IMG/VR virus record: IMGVR_UViG_3300032050_000676
Span: 1 to 27,081 of that record
Source: a virus
Strand: one strand, 5' to 3'
Length of the DNA: 27,081 nucleotides
Numbering within the stretch: the first letter of the stretch is position 1; each line of letters opens with the position of its first letter. Position numbers and translations under genes: made by a program. The notes beneath the pieces are model-generated. The model ran no database searches and was not told where the DNA came from. It saw only the letters and a program-made list of their open reading frames with translations. Shown here one piece after another: positions 1 to 6,210 of this stretch.

Positions 1-229
1 TAGCACCTTGCCATAGTTCAATCCAAGAATCAATGAACCCAGGATTAGTTTGTGGTGTGCCAGTAGTTGTTTGAATTGTTGCATCAACAGGTTCAGTGAC
101 AGTAACCGGCACATCCACAAAAGGGGTAATGTTATCTAAGTTAATTGTTACATCATCAGAGTAAGATGGTTGTGCCACAAAAATTGTTAACACAACTATA
201 GCGAAAACGCTAGAGAAGTGTCTAAACAA
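1..229 (-). CDS. Secreted protein with signal peptide, partial (3' end beyond window)
   Basis: An open frame starts with TTG immediately after the stop of the M23 peptidase gene (TAATTG junction) and stays open for 76 codons to the window edge. The N-terminus is a textbook signal peptide: a basic start (MFRHF), a hydrophobic core at about residues 8-19, and a probable cleavage site after residue 24 (PSYS, then DD). The mature part is Thr/Val/Asp-rich and looks like beta structure, including a DSWIELWQG stretch that faintly recalls the beta-sandwich of pre-peptidase C-terminal domains. That resemblance is weak. No Shine-Dalgarno is obvious, so translation is probably coupled to the peptidase. 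Its position at the end of the lysis cassette suggests a third lysis or cell-surface factor, but its function is unknown. Confidence 0.65.
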   Translation of the reverse strand, partial: MFRHFSSVFAIVVLTIFVAQPSYSDDVTINLDNITPFVDVPVTVTEPVDATIQTTTGTPQTNPGFIDSWIELWQGA

Positions 230-631
230 TTAAACCGCTAAAACGTCTTTAGGGTCAACGTCCTTAGATGCTGACCAGCGTGCACCGTCTCTTACTTCAA
301 AATGAAGATGAGGACCACTTGAGTTACCAGTATTCCCAGATTCAGCAATATGTTGACCTTTTTTAACCTTGGCTCCAGGTTTAACAAAAGTTTCCGAACA
401 GTGAGCATATATCATCCAAAGGTCTTTACCGTTAATATTGGCTTTAACAATTACTTGTTTGCCGTAGGCTTTCCCCCAGTTGTTACCTTGTACTGTCCCA
501 TCACAGGCTGCAAGAATATCTGTACCAGTTGGCACAGCATAGTCCACACCAGTGTGTTTTCCTGACTTCCACATCTTACCGGCTTTGCCGTATGGTGTGG
601 TTATTTTTCCGTTAGCGATTGGTGAGGCCAA
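230..631 (-). CDS. M23-family metallopeptidase, probable endolysin
   Basis: This 133-residue protein is essentially one LytM/M23 peptidase domain. The zinc-site HxxxD motif is HTGVD (H26, D30). H77 lies in YAHCS, and the HxH motif is HLHFE (H108, H110), so all the canonical ligands and catalytic histidines are present. M23 enzymes cut peptide bonds in the peptidoglycan stem or cross-bridge. There is no signal peptide and no cell-wall-binding domain, so export would depend on the holin-like protein encoded just upstream. The start is TTG directly after the upstream stop, preceded by AGGTGG at a good distance. Position after the holin favours an endolysin, although M23 domains also occur in virion tail tips. 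Confidence 0.9.
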   Translation of the reverse strand: MASPIANGKITTPYGKAGKMWKSGKHTGVDYAVPTGTDILAACDGTVQGNNWGKAYGKQVIVKANINGKDLWMIYAHCSETFVKPGAKVKKGQHIAESGNTGNSSGPHLHFEVRDGARWSASKDVDPKDVLAV

Positions 632-883
632 TTATTTGCCACCTTTACCTTTTGATGCTTTTTTAAACACTTCATCAACTTCTGCCAATGTGAGGTCTCC
701 GTCTTTTAGGAACTCTCTGGCCAAATCTGTTACTACACCTGCGATGGCTAGGCCACCGGCGATTGCTGCTGCTTTGACTGGTTCTACACCAGCGAATGCT
801 CCTACGCCTACGGATGGTAAAGCAAAAGATATGAATAGTGCTAGTGAGCGTGTTATTATGTTTTTTGTTACTTGTAGTGTCAT
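632..883 (-). CDS. Holin-like small membrane protein
   Basis: An 83-residue protein with two hydrophobic segments, at about residues 13-33 and 36-52, then a charged tail (DGDLTLAEVDEVFKK) ending in KKASKGKGGK. Small size, two spans, a basic C-terminus and position directly before a peptidoglycan peptidase all fit a holin, which would permeabilise the membrane so that the endolysin reaches the wall. The start was placed at the ATG at 883 because AAGGAG lies six bases before it. An upstream in-frame ATG at 907 overlaps the TATGGTTAC end of the preceding gene and has no ribosome site. Holins are assigned mainly by context, so the call remains a prediction. Confidence 0.72.
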   Translation of the reverse strand: MTLQVTKNIITRSLALFISFALPSVGVGAFAGVEPVKAAAIAGGLAIAGVVTDLAREFLKDGDLTLAEVDEVFKKASKGKGGK

Positions 884-893
884 TTGTTTCTCC

Positions 894-1475
894 TTAGTTG
901 TAACCATAAATTGAAAGTGAACCTGTGATTGTAGAAGTGGCTTCTGGAAAAAAAGTAAAACCTGTATATGAAGTTGTTACAGACATATTTCCTGCACAAA
1001 AATCACCATAAGTGTTAGTTCCGTTATTACTACTTCCTAAACTAACATATGAAGCATTTTCAGTTGTAAAAGTATCAGAAACATCTATAACACTGTTTCC
1101 TTTTCTAGCATTAGAACCACTATTAACTAACCAAGAGGTTTCAGTATTTCCACCAGTAGAACCACTTGAACCTGCTCTATTATTAAACCTTACACGTCCA
1201 TAATTTGCTGAAGAGTTATCTGAACCTGATACTCTTAATCTCATTAAAATTCCTGCTTCACTACTGTTTGTATGATTTAATACAATGCGATAATTTCTAT
1301 ACGTTGCACTAAATGCATCATTCAAACTAATACTTGATACACCACTAAAACTTACGTTTCCGTTAGCGTCAACAGACCCAGACCCAGACCCAACAGCCAC
1401 AGACGTTGGAACAATCTTAGCCAACCCACCAGGTTGCACACCGGACAGTGTTGCGTTTATTCTACCAATAGCCAT
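894..1475 (-). CDS. Fibre/decoration paralog E (VPTSVAVGSG family)
   Basis: A 193-residue, Ser/Gly/Thr/Asn-rich protein predicted to be mostly beta strand. After a short leader it carries the family signature VPTSVAVGSGSGSV near residues 22-35, then FSG.SS.SLND.FS.TY.NYRI, then an RVSGSDNSS.NY segment. It ends with GFTFFPEATSTITG and YGYN. Four other proteins here share the same layout. Such Ser/Gly-rich, strand-rich proteins in phage late operons are usually tail fibres, receptor-binding or head-decoration proteins, and which applies is not visible. It is the last paralog before the lysis cassette. AGGAAT before the ATG is a reasonable ribosome site. Confidence 0.72.
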   Translation of the reverse strand: MAIGRINATLSGVQPGGLAKIVPTSVAVGSGSGSVDANGNVSFSGVSSISLNDAFSATYRNYRIVLNHTNSSEAGILMRLRVSGSDNSSANYGRVRFNNRAGSSGSTGGNTETSWLVNSGSNARKGNSVIDVSDTFTTENASYVSLGSSNNGTNTYGDFCAGNMSVTTSYTGFTFFPEATSTITGSLSIYGYN

Positions 1476-1477
1476 AA

Positions 1478-2059
1478 TTAATTCCTATACCCGTAGACGG
1501 AAACTGAACCAGTCATAGTTCCAGCCAATGTAATTAAAGTAAAACCTGTGTAAGAAGTTGTTACAGACATATTACCACCAACAAATTGTGCAAAACCACT
1601 TGAAGCAATTTGAAAATAATTACCTACATAACCTGTTTCTTCTGCTGTAAAAGGATTAAAAAAATCTAAAGAGCTAAAACTTCTACCACTAGAGGAATGC
1701 GCCATAACTCTAAAAGAACTTGTTAAACCTGAACCACTTTGTCCTGCAATTGCTCCAGCACCTGTGTCTTTATATCCAGAAGCCCAACGATAATTATTAG
1801 AAGAATTATCTGCACCTGAAACCCTCATACGCATAGTTAAAGCAGTATCTGCTTCCGTTGAATCTGTATCTATTAGTATTTTGTAATTTGTGTAAGTTGA
1901 ACTAAAAATATCATTTAAAGACACACTAGAACTAGCACTAAAAGATACTTGACCATTACCATTAACAGTAGAAGAACCAGAACCAACCGCAACCGAAGAC
2001 GGCATAAGTTGAACTATCCCAGCATCCGGATAATCAGGATTAAGACGATTAATAGCCAC
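1478..2059 (-). CDS. Fibre/decoration paralog D (VPTSVAVGSG family)
   Basis: A 193-residue beta-rich protein of the same family as its downstream neighbour. It has MPSSVAVGSGSSTV at about residues 19-32, FSASSSVSLNDIFSSTYTNY, an RVSGADNSSNNY segment, and the ending GFTLITLAGTMTGSVS then YGYRN. The start is GTG overlapping the stop of the preceding gene by one base (TAGTG), with GAGG seven bases upstream. The central part, around residues 90-150, differs strongly from the neighbouring paralog while the N- and C-terminal frames are kept. That pattern fits duplication followed by diversification of an exposed region. Probable virion surface or receptor-contact protein; exact role unknown. Confidence 0.72.
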   Translation of the reverse strand: MAINRLNPDYPDAGIVQLMPSSVAVGSGSSTVNGNGQVSFSASSSVSLNDIFSSTYTNYKILIDTDSTEADTALTMRMRVSGADNSSNNYRWASGYKDTGAGAIAGQSGSGLTSSFRVMAHSSSGRSFSSLDFFNPFTAEETGYVGNYFQIASSGFAQFVGGNMSVTTSYTGFTLITLAGTMTGSVSVYGYRN

Positions 2060-2388
2060 TAAGCAACCTCACTGCCAAACAAACCAAAACTCAAATCAGC
2101 AGAAGAAGCATACACAGTAACAACATCTGTTGCAGCCAAAGTCAAACCAAGAGTCAAAGCAATCATATCGTTAGCCGGACAAGTAGCACCAAAAGCAATA
2201 TAATCCTCATTAGCCAACGTTGCACCAGCAACACGAATCGCAATACGATACGTGGCAGCAGAAGCCGAACGGTTACACACCGTGATAGTAGAAACCACAG
2301 CTGACTTACCTGATCCAACAGTGTAAACGTCTGTGTTTGTTGTTGCGCTTGGCGCTGATTGCGCTAAGACTTTATAAGTACTTGACAT
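2059..2388 (-). CDS. Small beta-rich virion decoration/tail-associated protein
   Basis: A 109-residue protein whose sequence (KVLAQSAPSATTNTDVYTVG near the N-terminus, VCNRSASAATYRIA in the middle, a C-terminal FGLFGSEVA) matches a small family I recognise as common in tailed-phage structural modules. It is alternating hydrophobic/polar and Thr/Ala-rich, consistent with a single beta-sandwich domain. There is no enzyme motif, signal peptide or membrane segment. A ribosome site (AGGAAA) precedes the ATG after an 11-bp gap from the glycine-rich fibre gene. It lies among fibre genes, so a small fibre-associated or capsid-decorating subunit is the best guess. The role is inferred from context only. 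Confidence 0.65.
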   Translation of the reverse strand: MSSTYKVLAQSAPSATTNTDVYTVGSGKSAVVSTITVCNRSASAATYRIAIRVAGATLANEDYIAFGATCPANDMIALTLGLTLAATDVVTVYASSADLSFGLFGSEVA

Positions 2389-2399
2389 ATTTTTTTCCT

Positions 2400-3203
2400 T
2401 TAGTTTGTTCTATATCTGATAACAACAATTCCTGAACCACCACTACCGCCTTGACCGCTTCCTTCAACATCGTTCAAAGCACCACCGCCACCACCACCGG
2501 TATTAGCAGATGCAGAACCACCCTGTTGTGCACCACCACTTGTAACAGCAGCAGCACCAACACCACCACCAGCAGGAGAAGCAAAACCGTTACCACCAGC
2601 ACCACCACCAGCATAAGTAACAGCAGAACCAGTACGCAAAGAATTAGTTAAACCAACACCAGCAGAACCAACAGAACCAGCACCACCGGCACCGCCACCA
2701 CCAGAACCACCTTGGTCTTGACCTCTGGTTGGTCCAGCATTATTACCTTGACCACTTGTTCCTGTACCATTACCGGCACCACCGGAACCACCACTGTTAC
2801 CAGTTTGGTTAACCCTGTCACCACCACCACCACCGGTAGCAGTAAAACCAAGTCCTGAAGAATTACCACCATTTGTTGCTTGAGCGTTAGAAGTATTACC
2901 ACCGCTACCACCAGGACCAACAGTAATAGTGTAAGAACCTGCAGCAATATTATTTAAAGAACCAGTAAGAAAACCACCTGCGCCACCGCCGCCGCCACCT
3001 GAATCACTAGGACCACCTCCGCCACCACCACCACCGGCAACAATAAGGTAATCACAATCACCACCAGAAAGCACACTAAAAGTTGTGTCACCTGTAGATG
3101 TAAAAGAATGAACCTTGTAATCAACACCACCAGAAGAATAAGTGGTGATAGTGCCACCAGTTGCTTCAAAACCTGCTGAACCTTGAGAACCAAGAATAAT
3201 CAT
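2400..3203 (-). CDS. Glycine-rich tail fibre protein
   Basis: A 267-residue protein. Residues about 1-50 are a normal beta-type leader (YKVHSFTSTGDTTFSVLSG, then DYLIVAGGG). Residues about 55-250 are dominated by glycine runs, with Ser, Asn and Ala between them. It closes with GGSGIVVIRYRTN. This arrangement of a VAGGGGGGG entry, a polyglycine centre and a GIVVIRY-type exit is typical of glycine-rich phage fibre or adhesin domains, which can form polyglycine-helix bundles that contact receptors. The ATG overlaps the stop of the preceding fibre gene (TAATG), implying coupled translation. The repetitive GGN codons make the locus prone to slippage and recombination. Confidence 0.8.
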   Translation of the reverse strand: MIILGSQGSAGFEATGGTITTYSSGGVDYKVHSFTSTGDTTFSVLSGGDCDYLIVAGGGGGGGGPSDSGGGGGGAGGFLTGSLNNIAAGSYTITVGPGGSGGNTSNAQATNGGNSSGLGFTATGGGGGDRVNQTGNSGGSGGAGNGTGTSGQGNNAGPTRGQDQGGSGGGGAGGAGSVGSAGVGLTNSLRTGSAVTYAGGGAGGNGFASPAGGGVGAAAVTSGGAQQGGSASANTGGGGGGALNDVEGSGQGGSGGSGIVVIRYRTN

Positions 3204-3982
3204 TAAGACACCAAGTTACCGAAAGCAACCCAAGTATCAGTATCAGTTTTCAAAACACCAGCAACAGCATACTGTGCTTTAAGTTTTAATTTACTGTTCT
3301 CTGATTGAATAGTTACACCTGAAGCACCAGTCATCAAAATAGGACCAGTACCTGTTTGAATAAAATTAACAACAGAACCAGTAGGGAAAGCCACAGAACT
3401 ATTCAAAGGAATAGTAATGGTTCCTGTAGAAGTTGTGCTAAAAGGTAACACTTTACCTTGGTCACTTAAAGCTAAAGTGTAGTTACCTGTGTTAGCGTTA
3501 AATCCATAATAGACAGCACCAGCAGTTAATGTTCCACCACTAGCAGCAGCAGTGTGAGCGTGTGTTGCGTTAACAAAAGATCCAATAGTTGGGGTAGTTA
3601 AAGTCTTATTGCTTAAAGTTTGTGAATCAGTTGTACCAACAATAGAACCAGTAACACCGTGCACAGCAGAAGAAGCAGCAATGTGTTCTTGTGGTTCACG
3701 GTAATCACGTGCAGAAGCAACGTGCTTAACCTGGGCACCAGCATCGTGAGCAGTACCAGCAGTACCATCCTGACCGCGAACAATAGTTAACGTGGTACCA
3801 GCAGCAGCCGTAACATTAACAAGTTCCTCACCAGCAGTGTCATAACTCAAAGCCAAAGTATAAGGATACGAGGCAGGAAACCCTGACACAGAAGCAACAG
3901 TGATAGAAGTACCAGAAGCATCAACAGCACCAGTTAAAGTGGTGTCAATAGCGGTAGACGAATAATAACGATTAACAGACAT
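3203..3982 (-). CDS. Tail fibre protein with N-terminal beta module
   Basis: A 259-residue protein. The N-terminal 90 residues hold a module reading TSITVASVSGFP, then EELVNVT, then LTIVRGQDGTAGTAHDAGAQV. Related RG..GT..H..G segments occur in phage fibre and connector proteins, including the 297-residue product encoded just upstream. The middle has DSQTLSNKTLTTPTI, a sequence type frequently seen in tail fibre shafts. The C-terminal 130 residues look like a beta domain (ALSDQGKVLPFSTTSTGTI, then TDTWVAFGNL). It is followed directly by the glycine-rich fibre gene through a TAATG overlap. GGAAGG precedes the ATG. Tail fibre is a confident class assignment; receptor and assembly state are not inferable. 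Confidence 0.78.
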   Translation of the reverse strand: MSVNRYYSSTAIDTTLTGAVDASGTSITVASVSGFPASYPYTLALSYDTAGEELVNVTAAAGTTLTIVRGQDGTAGTAHDAGAQVKHVASARDYREPQEHIAASSAVHGVTGSIVGTTDSQTLSNKTLTTPTIGSFVNATHAHTAAASGGTLTAGAVYYGFNANTGNYTLALSDQGKVLPFSTTSTGTITIPLNSSVAFPTGSVVNFIQTGTGPILMTGASGVTIQSENSKLKLKAQYAVAGVLKTDTDTWVAFGNLVS

Positions 3983-3985
3983 TAC

Positions 3986-4879
3986 TTACCTTCCATATCT
4001 TACGCGAATTGGGAAATCTTCCTGCTGACGTTTAGACGCAACAGTAAGCCTTTGCTGATAAAGTTGAAACAAAGCCCTAGTAACAGTTCCACCAGAACCA
4101 ATAGGTGAAGCCTGATCTATCTGGTCAACCTCAGCAGTTTGACCTGGTAAACGAGAAACATCCAGATAACCTGCAACACGGTACGCAGCACCCAACACAA
4201 CAGGTTCCTTAGCATACGCAGGCAAATAGGTTACATCCTCAAAATCATCTGATGACAAATACATTTCCTGTGGTTGACGTGAATAAACCACGTGAACAGT
4301 ACGACCAGGAACAATACCATCATAAACACTAATTGTTTTACCAGTATTAAAAGTACCAACATAGGCGTTCTTGTTAATAGAATACTGTCTGACAGGCAAC
4401 CATTCTTGTGTTGGACCTGTTGTTTGCCACATAACCTGTAGGATCTCGTCAGCTTCTGAAGGAAGTTCATAAGTGTTTTGGCTTGAGATAAAATTAAATG
4501 TTGTGTAGAACACACCAAAAATGTCAGGGAACACACCAGTGACAGAGTTGTTCAATTGTTTACGGATAACATCTTTAGGAAAACTTGGGGAGATAGTGAC
4601 TCTGTCACCAATATTATGTGGAGCTTTTTGTGTGGATCTAAATCCACGACCGTAAGGTGCAATGGTTGCAACGTTAGTGGCACGGTCAAAAGACTCAACC
4701 CACATAAGTTCATCGCCAACCTCAACAAGGCCTTTAGATAAAGTGGCAGCATCAGACACAGTCATAGTAAGTTGTGTGTCAGTCATAGCAGCAGTTAAAT
4801 AAGTTGACTGGTCTTGGCGTTGAGTGTACCCAGATAGGGCAATAAGTGTTTCGTCAACAAGGTCAGAAAATGATGGCAT
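3986..4879 (-). CDS. Putative head-tail connector/neck structural protein
   Basis: A 297-residue protein. Residues about 25-105 form a beta module (DTQLTMTV, VEVGDELMWVESFD, YGRGFRSTQKAPHNIGDRV). After it come FPKDVIRKQLNNSV, a strand-rich centre (NTYELPSEADEILQVMWQT) and a helical C-terminus ending in EDFPIRVRYGR. The size, the mixed beta centre and the helical end with basic residues resemble podovirus head-tail adaptor or tail-tubular proteins. I cannot match a named family with confidence. ATG overlaps the stop of the 92-residue gene upstream (TAATG). A virion structural role is well supported by context; the connector assignment is inference. Confidence 0.5.
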   Translation of the reverse strand: MPSFSDLVDETLIALSGYTQRQDQSTYLTAAMTDTQLTMTVSDAATLSKGLVEVGDELMWVESFDRATNVATIAPYGRGFRSTQKAPHNIGDRVTISPSFPKDVIRKQLNNSVTGVFPDIFGVFYTTFNFISSQNTYELPSEADEILQVMWQTTGPTQEWLPVRQYSINKNAYVGTFNTGKTISVYDGIVPGRTVHVVYSRQPQEMYLSSDDFEDVTYLPAYAKEPVVLGAAYRVAGYLDVSRLPGQTAEVDQIDQASPIGSGGTVTRALFQLYQQRLTVASKRQQEDFPIRVRYGR

Positions 4880-5157
4880 TAGGAAGCAACCTCTCTTAGA
4901 GCAGGAATGGCTTCAAGGCCAGATGTTCCTGCAAGTTCATTACATACAGCGTTTAAACCTTTGTAGTCTTTAGGGCTACGTCCTGCTTGTGCTTTCTGAT
5001 TAAGCGCACCAAGGATTTCTAAACCGGTTGTGCCAGCCCATTTGTTTGCAGCACCAGCCTGGTCAAGATAAACTGTGCGTGAAGGATAAGACGCACCACC
5101 ATTAGCAAGCCTGTTTAATTCGTCAACCAAAGTTGAGCCATCAAAACCGTAAGTCAT
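4879..5157 (-). CDS. Small protein with duplicated AGT(T/S)GLE motif
   Basis: A 92-residue, Ala/Gly/Leu-rich protein built partly from two copies of a short unit: NKWAGTTGLEILGALNQKA at about residues 38-56 and NELAGTSGLEAIPALREVA at about residues 73-91. Similar 'WAGTTGLE..GALN' units occur in small proteins of phage structural operons. No enzyme motif or membrane segment is seen. ATG overlaps the stop of the 50-residue basic protein gene upstream, and the 297-residue connector-like gene begins in its stop codon, so the three are translated as a block. A minor structural role is inferred from position only. Confidence 0.7.
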   Translation of the reverse strand: MTYGFDGSTLVDELNRLANGGASYPSRTVYLDQAGAANKWAGTTGLEILGALNQKAQAGRSPKDYKGLNAVCNELAGTSGLEAIPALREVAS

Positions 5158-5309
5158 TATTTCTTCTTTCTAGCAACAGCCATATTGTCAATCAAATTAG
5201 GATAAGGACGACCAGCTTTTTTGGCACGTGCTTTAGCAGCAGCCTTCTTAGCCGGTGTTAACTTTGTTGACTTCTTTTTAGGATTCTTTGTTTCCCATAC
5301 TTTTTTCAT
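5157..5309 (-). CDS. Small highly basic protein (50 aa)
   Basis: A short frame read directly from the sequence: ATG at 5309, TAA at 5157, 50 residues. It opens with MKKVWETKNPKKKSTKLTPA, continues with alternating Ala/Lys/Arg, and ends VARKKK. The 4-bp ATGA overlap with the upstream 93-residue gene and the 1-bp TAATG overlap with the downstream 92-residue gene strongly suggest real, coupled translation. More than a third of the residues are Lys or Arg, so binding to DNA or to an acidic virion surface is plausible. No family is recognised. Confidence 0.7.
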   Translation of the reverse strand: MKKVWETKNPKKKSTKLTPAKKAAAKARAKKAGRPYPNLIDNMAVARKKK

Positions 5310-5587
5310 TTACAGTTACAGTCCCAAGCTCTTAGTGATTTGTTTATACGTGAATTAGGATCACGTGCAGTTTTAGCTGAAGTCAGTTTAGACTTCATAC
5401 CACACATACGCCCACAGAAAGACTTACGTCTACCAGCAGACTTAGGTGATTTTTTGGCCTCTGCTGCTTTAACAGGGGGCTTTAGGTTTCCACCAGTAGC
5501 CTTGTTGTATGAAGCACGACCTTTGGCGTTTAAACCACCTTTAGGGTTCTTGCCTTCTTTACGTTGCCAAGCAGCAGATTTAGCCAT
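5306..5587 (-). CDS. Conserved small basic phage protein, DUF6321-like
   Basis: A 93-residue basic protein. The N-terminus (AAWQRKEGKNPKGGLNAKGR, then ASYNKATGGNLKPPV) and the middle RRKSFCGRMCGM closely resemble a family of small proteins found in many aquatic phages, which I believe is catalogued as DUF6321. The function of the family is unknown. Cysteines occur as CGRMC in the middle and CNC at the C-terminus, so metal binding is possible. It belongs to a run of small basic products between the glycosyltransferase and the connector-like gene. Its stop overlaps the next start by ATGA. Family identification is from memory of the motif, so the name is tentative, but that the gene is real is well supported. 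Confidence 0.75.
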   Translation of the reverse strand: MAKSAAWQRKEGKNPKGGLNAKGRASYNKATGGNLKPPVKAAEAKKSPKSAGRRKSFCGRMCGMKSKLTSAKTARDPNSRINKSLRAWDCNCK

Positions 5588-5588
5588 A

Positions 5589-5723
5589 TTACTTAGTCTT
5601 ACCCATTTTCTTCATAGAAGACATTTTCTTAGCCTTCTTCAAATCAGCACCAGTAATCTTCTTACGTGGATCAGCCATTGCAGCTAAACCTTTTTGTTTC
5701 TTAGAATATTTACTGTACGGCAT
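5589..5723 (-). CDS. Small basic protein MPYSKY-type (44 aa)
   Basis: A short frame from ATG at 5723 to TAA at 5589, 44 residues. It begins MPYSKYSKKQKGLAAMADPR, has KKITGADLKKAKK in the centre and ends MGKTK. Very small basic proteins with MPY.KY..KQK..A and KITGADFK-like segments are known in aquatic phage genomes, without an assigned role. ATG overlaps the stop of the gene upstream (TAATG), and AAGAAGAG lies at ribosome-site distance. One base separates its stop from the 93-residue gene. Together with its neighbours it may be a DNA-condensing or head-associated peptide, which is inference. Confidence 0.7.
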   Translation of the reverse strand: MPYSKYSKKQKGLAAMADPRKKITGADLKKAKKMSSMKKMGKTK

Positions 5724-5887
5724 TATTTGCTCTTCTTTGGTTCGTTAGAGTATTCTCCAACTTCAACATACTTTGGTTCAGGTCTGCGGGCAGGAGTTTT
5801 ACCAGATGCCTTAGCAGGATTATTCACAGCGGAACCGCCAACACCGTAAGGGTTGACAGCACCGTAACATCCACATTCGTAACACAT
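5723..5887 (-). CDS. Small Cys-containing protein (54 aa)
   Basis: A frame from ATG at 5887 to TAA at 5723, 54 residues. The N-terminus MCYECGCYGAVNPYGVGG holds three cysteines in a CxxCxC pattern, followed by Gly, Asn and Pro. The second half (PARRPEPKYVEVGEYSNEPK) is charged and probably disordered. AGGAAT lies upstream of ATG, and the end overlaps the next start by TAATG. The cysteines may bind a metal ion. No family is recognised and no function is proposed. It belongs to the run of small proteins between the glycosyltransferase and the connector-like gene. Confidence 0.65.
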   Translation of the reverse strand: MCYECGCYGAVNPYGVGGSAVNNPAKASGKTPARRPEPKYVEVGEYSNEPKKSK

Positions 5888-5889
5888 AT

Positions 5890-6210
5890 TTATATTCCTA
5901 ACTTAGAGATAGCTTTTGCTACCTTCTTATTGGCAAGCCTATGAGCCGGGGCCATCTTCTCCCCGTTATATGGTTTACCAAGATTTTCACTAGCAGTAAC
6001 AGCATCCTTAACTGCTTTCATACTTGTGCCAGCAGGTTGAATACCCTGCTTCCTAGCATCAGCGTAAGCGTTAAGTTCAGCGTCCCACTTCTTACGGGGA
6101 ACAACACGCATATGTGCTGCATCACCAGGATGCAACTCTAACGTGGAAGCCTTACAACCAAAACATCCTTCAACATACTCAGGATGGGTTCTCTGCCTGT
6201 GTAGCGACAT
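5890..6210 (-). CDS. Conserved small phage protein with EGCFGCK motif
   Basis: A 106-residue basic protein. Near the N-terminus it carries HPEYVEGCFGCKASTLEL, a C-x2-C motif of a type I recognise from small proteins in actinobacterial phages, where it is unassigned. The rest is helical and Lys/Ala-rich (KKWDAELNAYADARKQGIQP, later HRLANKKVAKAISKLG). The start at 6210 lies 32 bp inside the glycosyltransferase gene, but GGAGG six bases before the ATG supports it. The Cys pair could bind zinc or iron, although only two cysteines are present, so a site would need another ligand or a dimer. Function unknown. Confidence 0.75.
   Translation of the reverse strand: MSLHRQRTHPEYVEGCFGCKASTLELHPGDAAHMRVVPRKKWDAELNAYADARKQGIQPAGTSMKAVKDAVTASENLGKPYNGEKMAPAHRLANKKVAKAISKLGI

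Noticed and set aside
884-907. Earlier ATG for the holin-like gene
   Set aside because: It overlaps the YGYN codons of the preceding gene and has no Shine-Dalgarno; the ATG at 883 follows AAGGAG.
2648-3193. Leu/Val-rich minus-strand frames overlapping the glycine-rich fibre gene
   Set aside because: They are out-of-frame readings of GGN-rich codons, not membrane proteins; the in-frame product has the known fibre layout and proper coupling.
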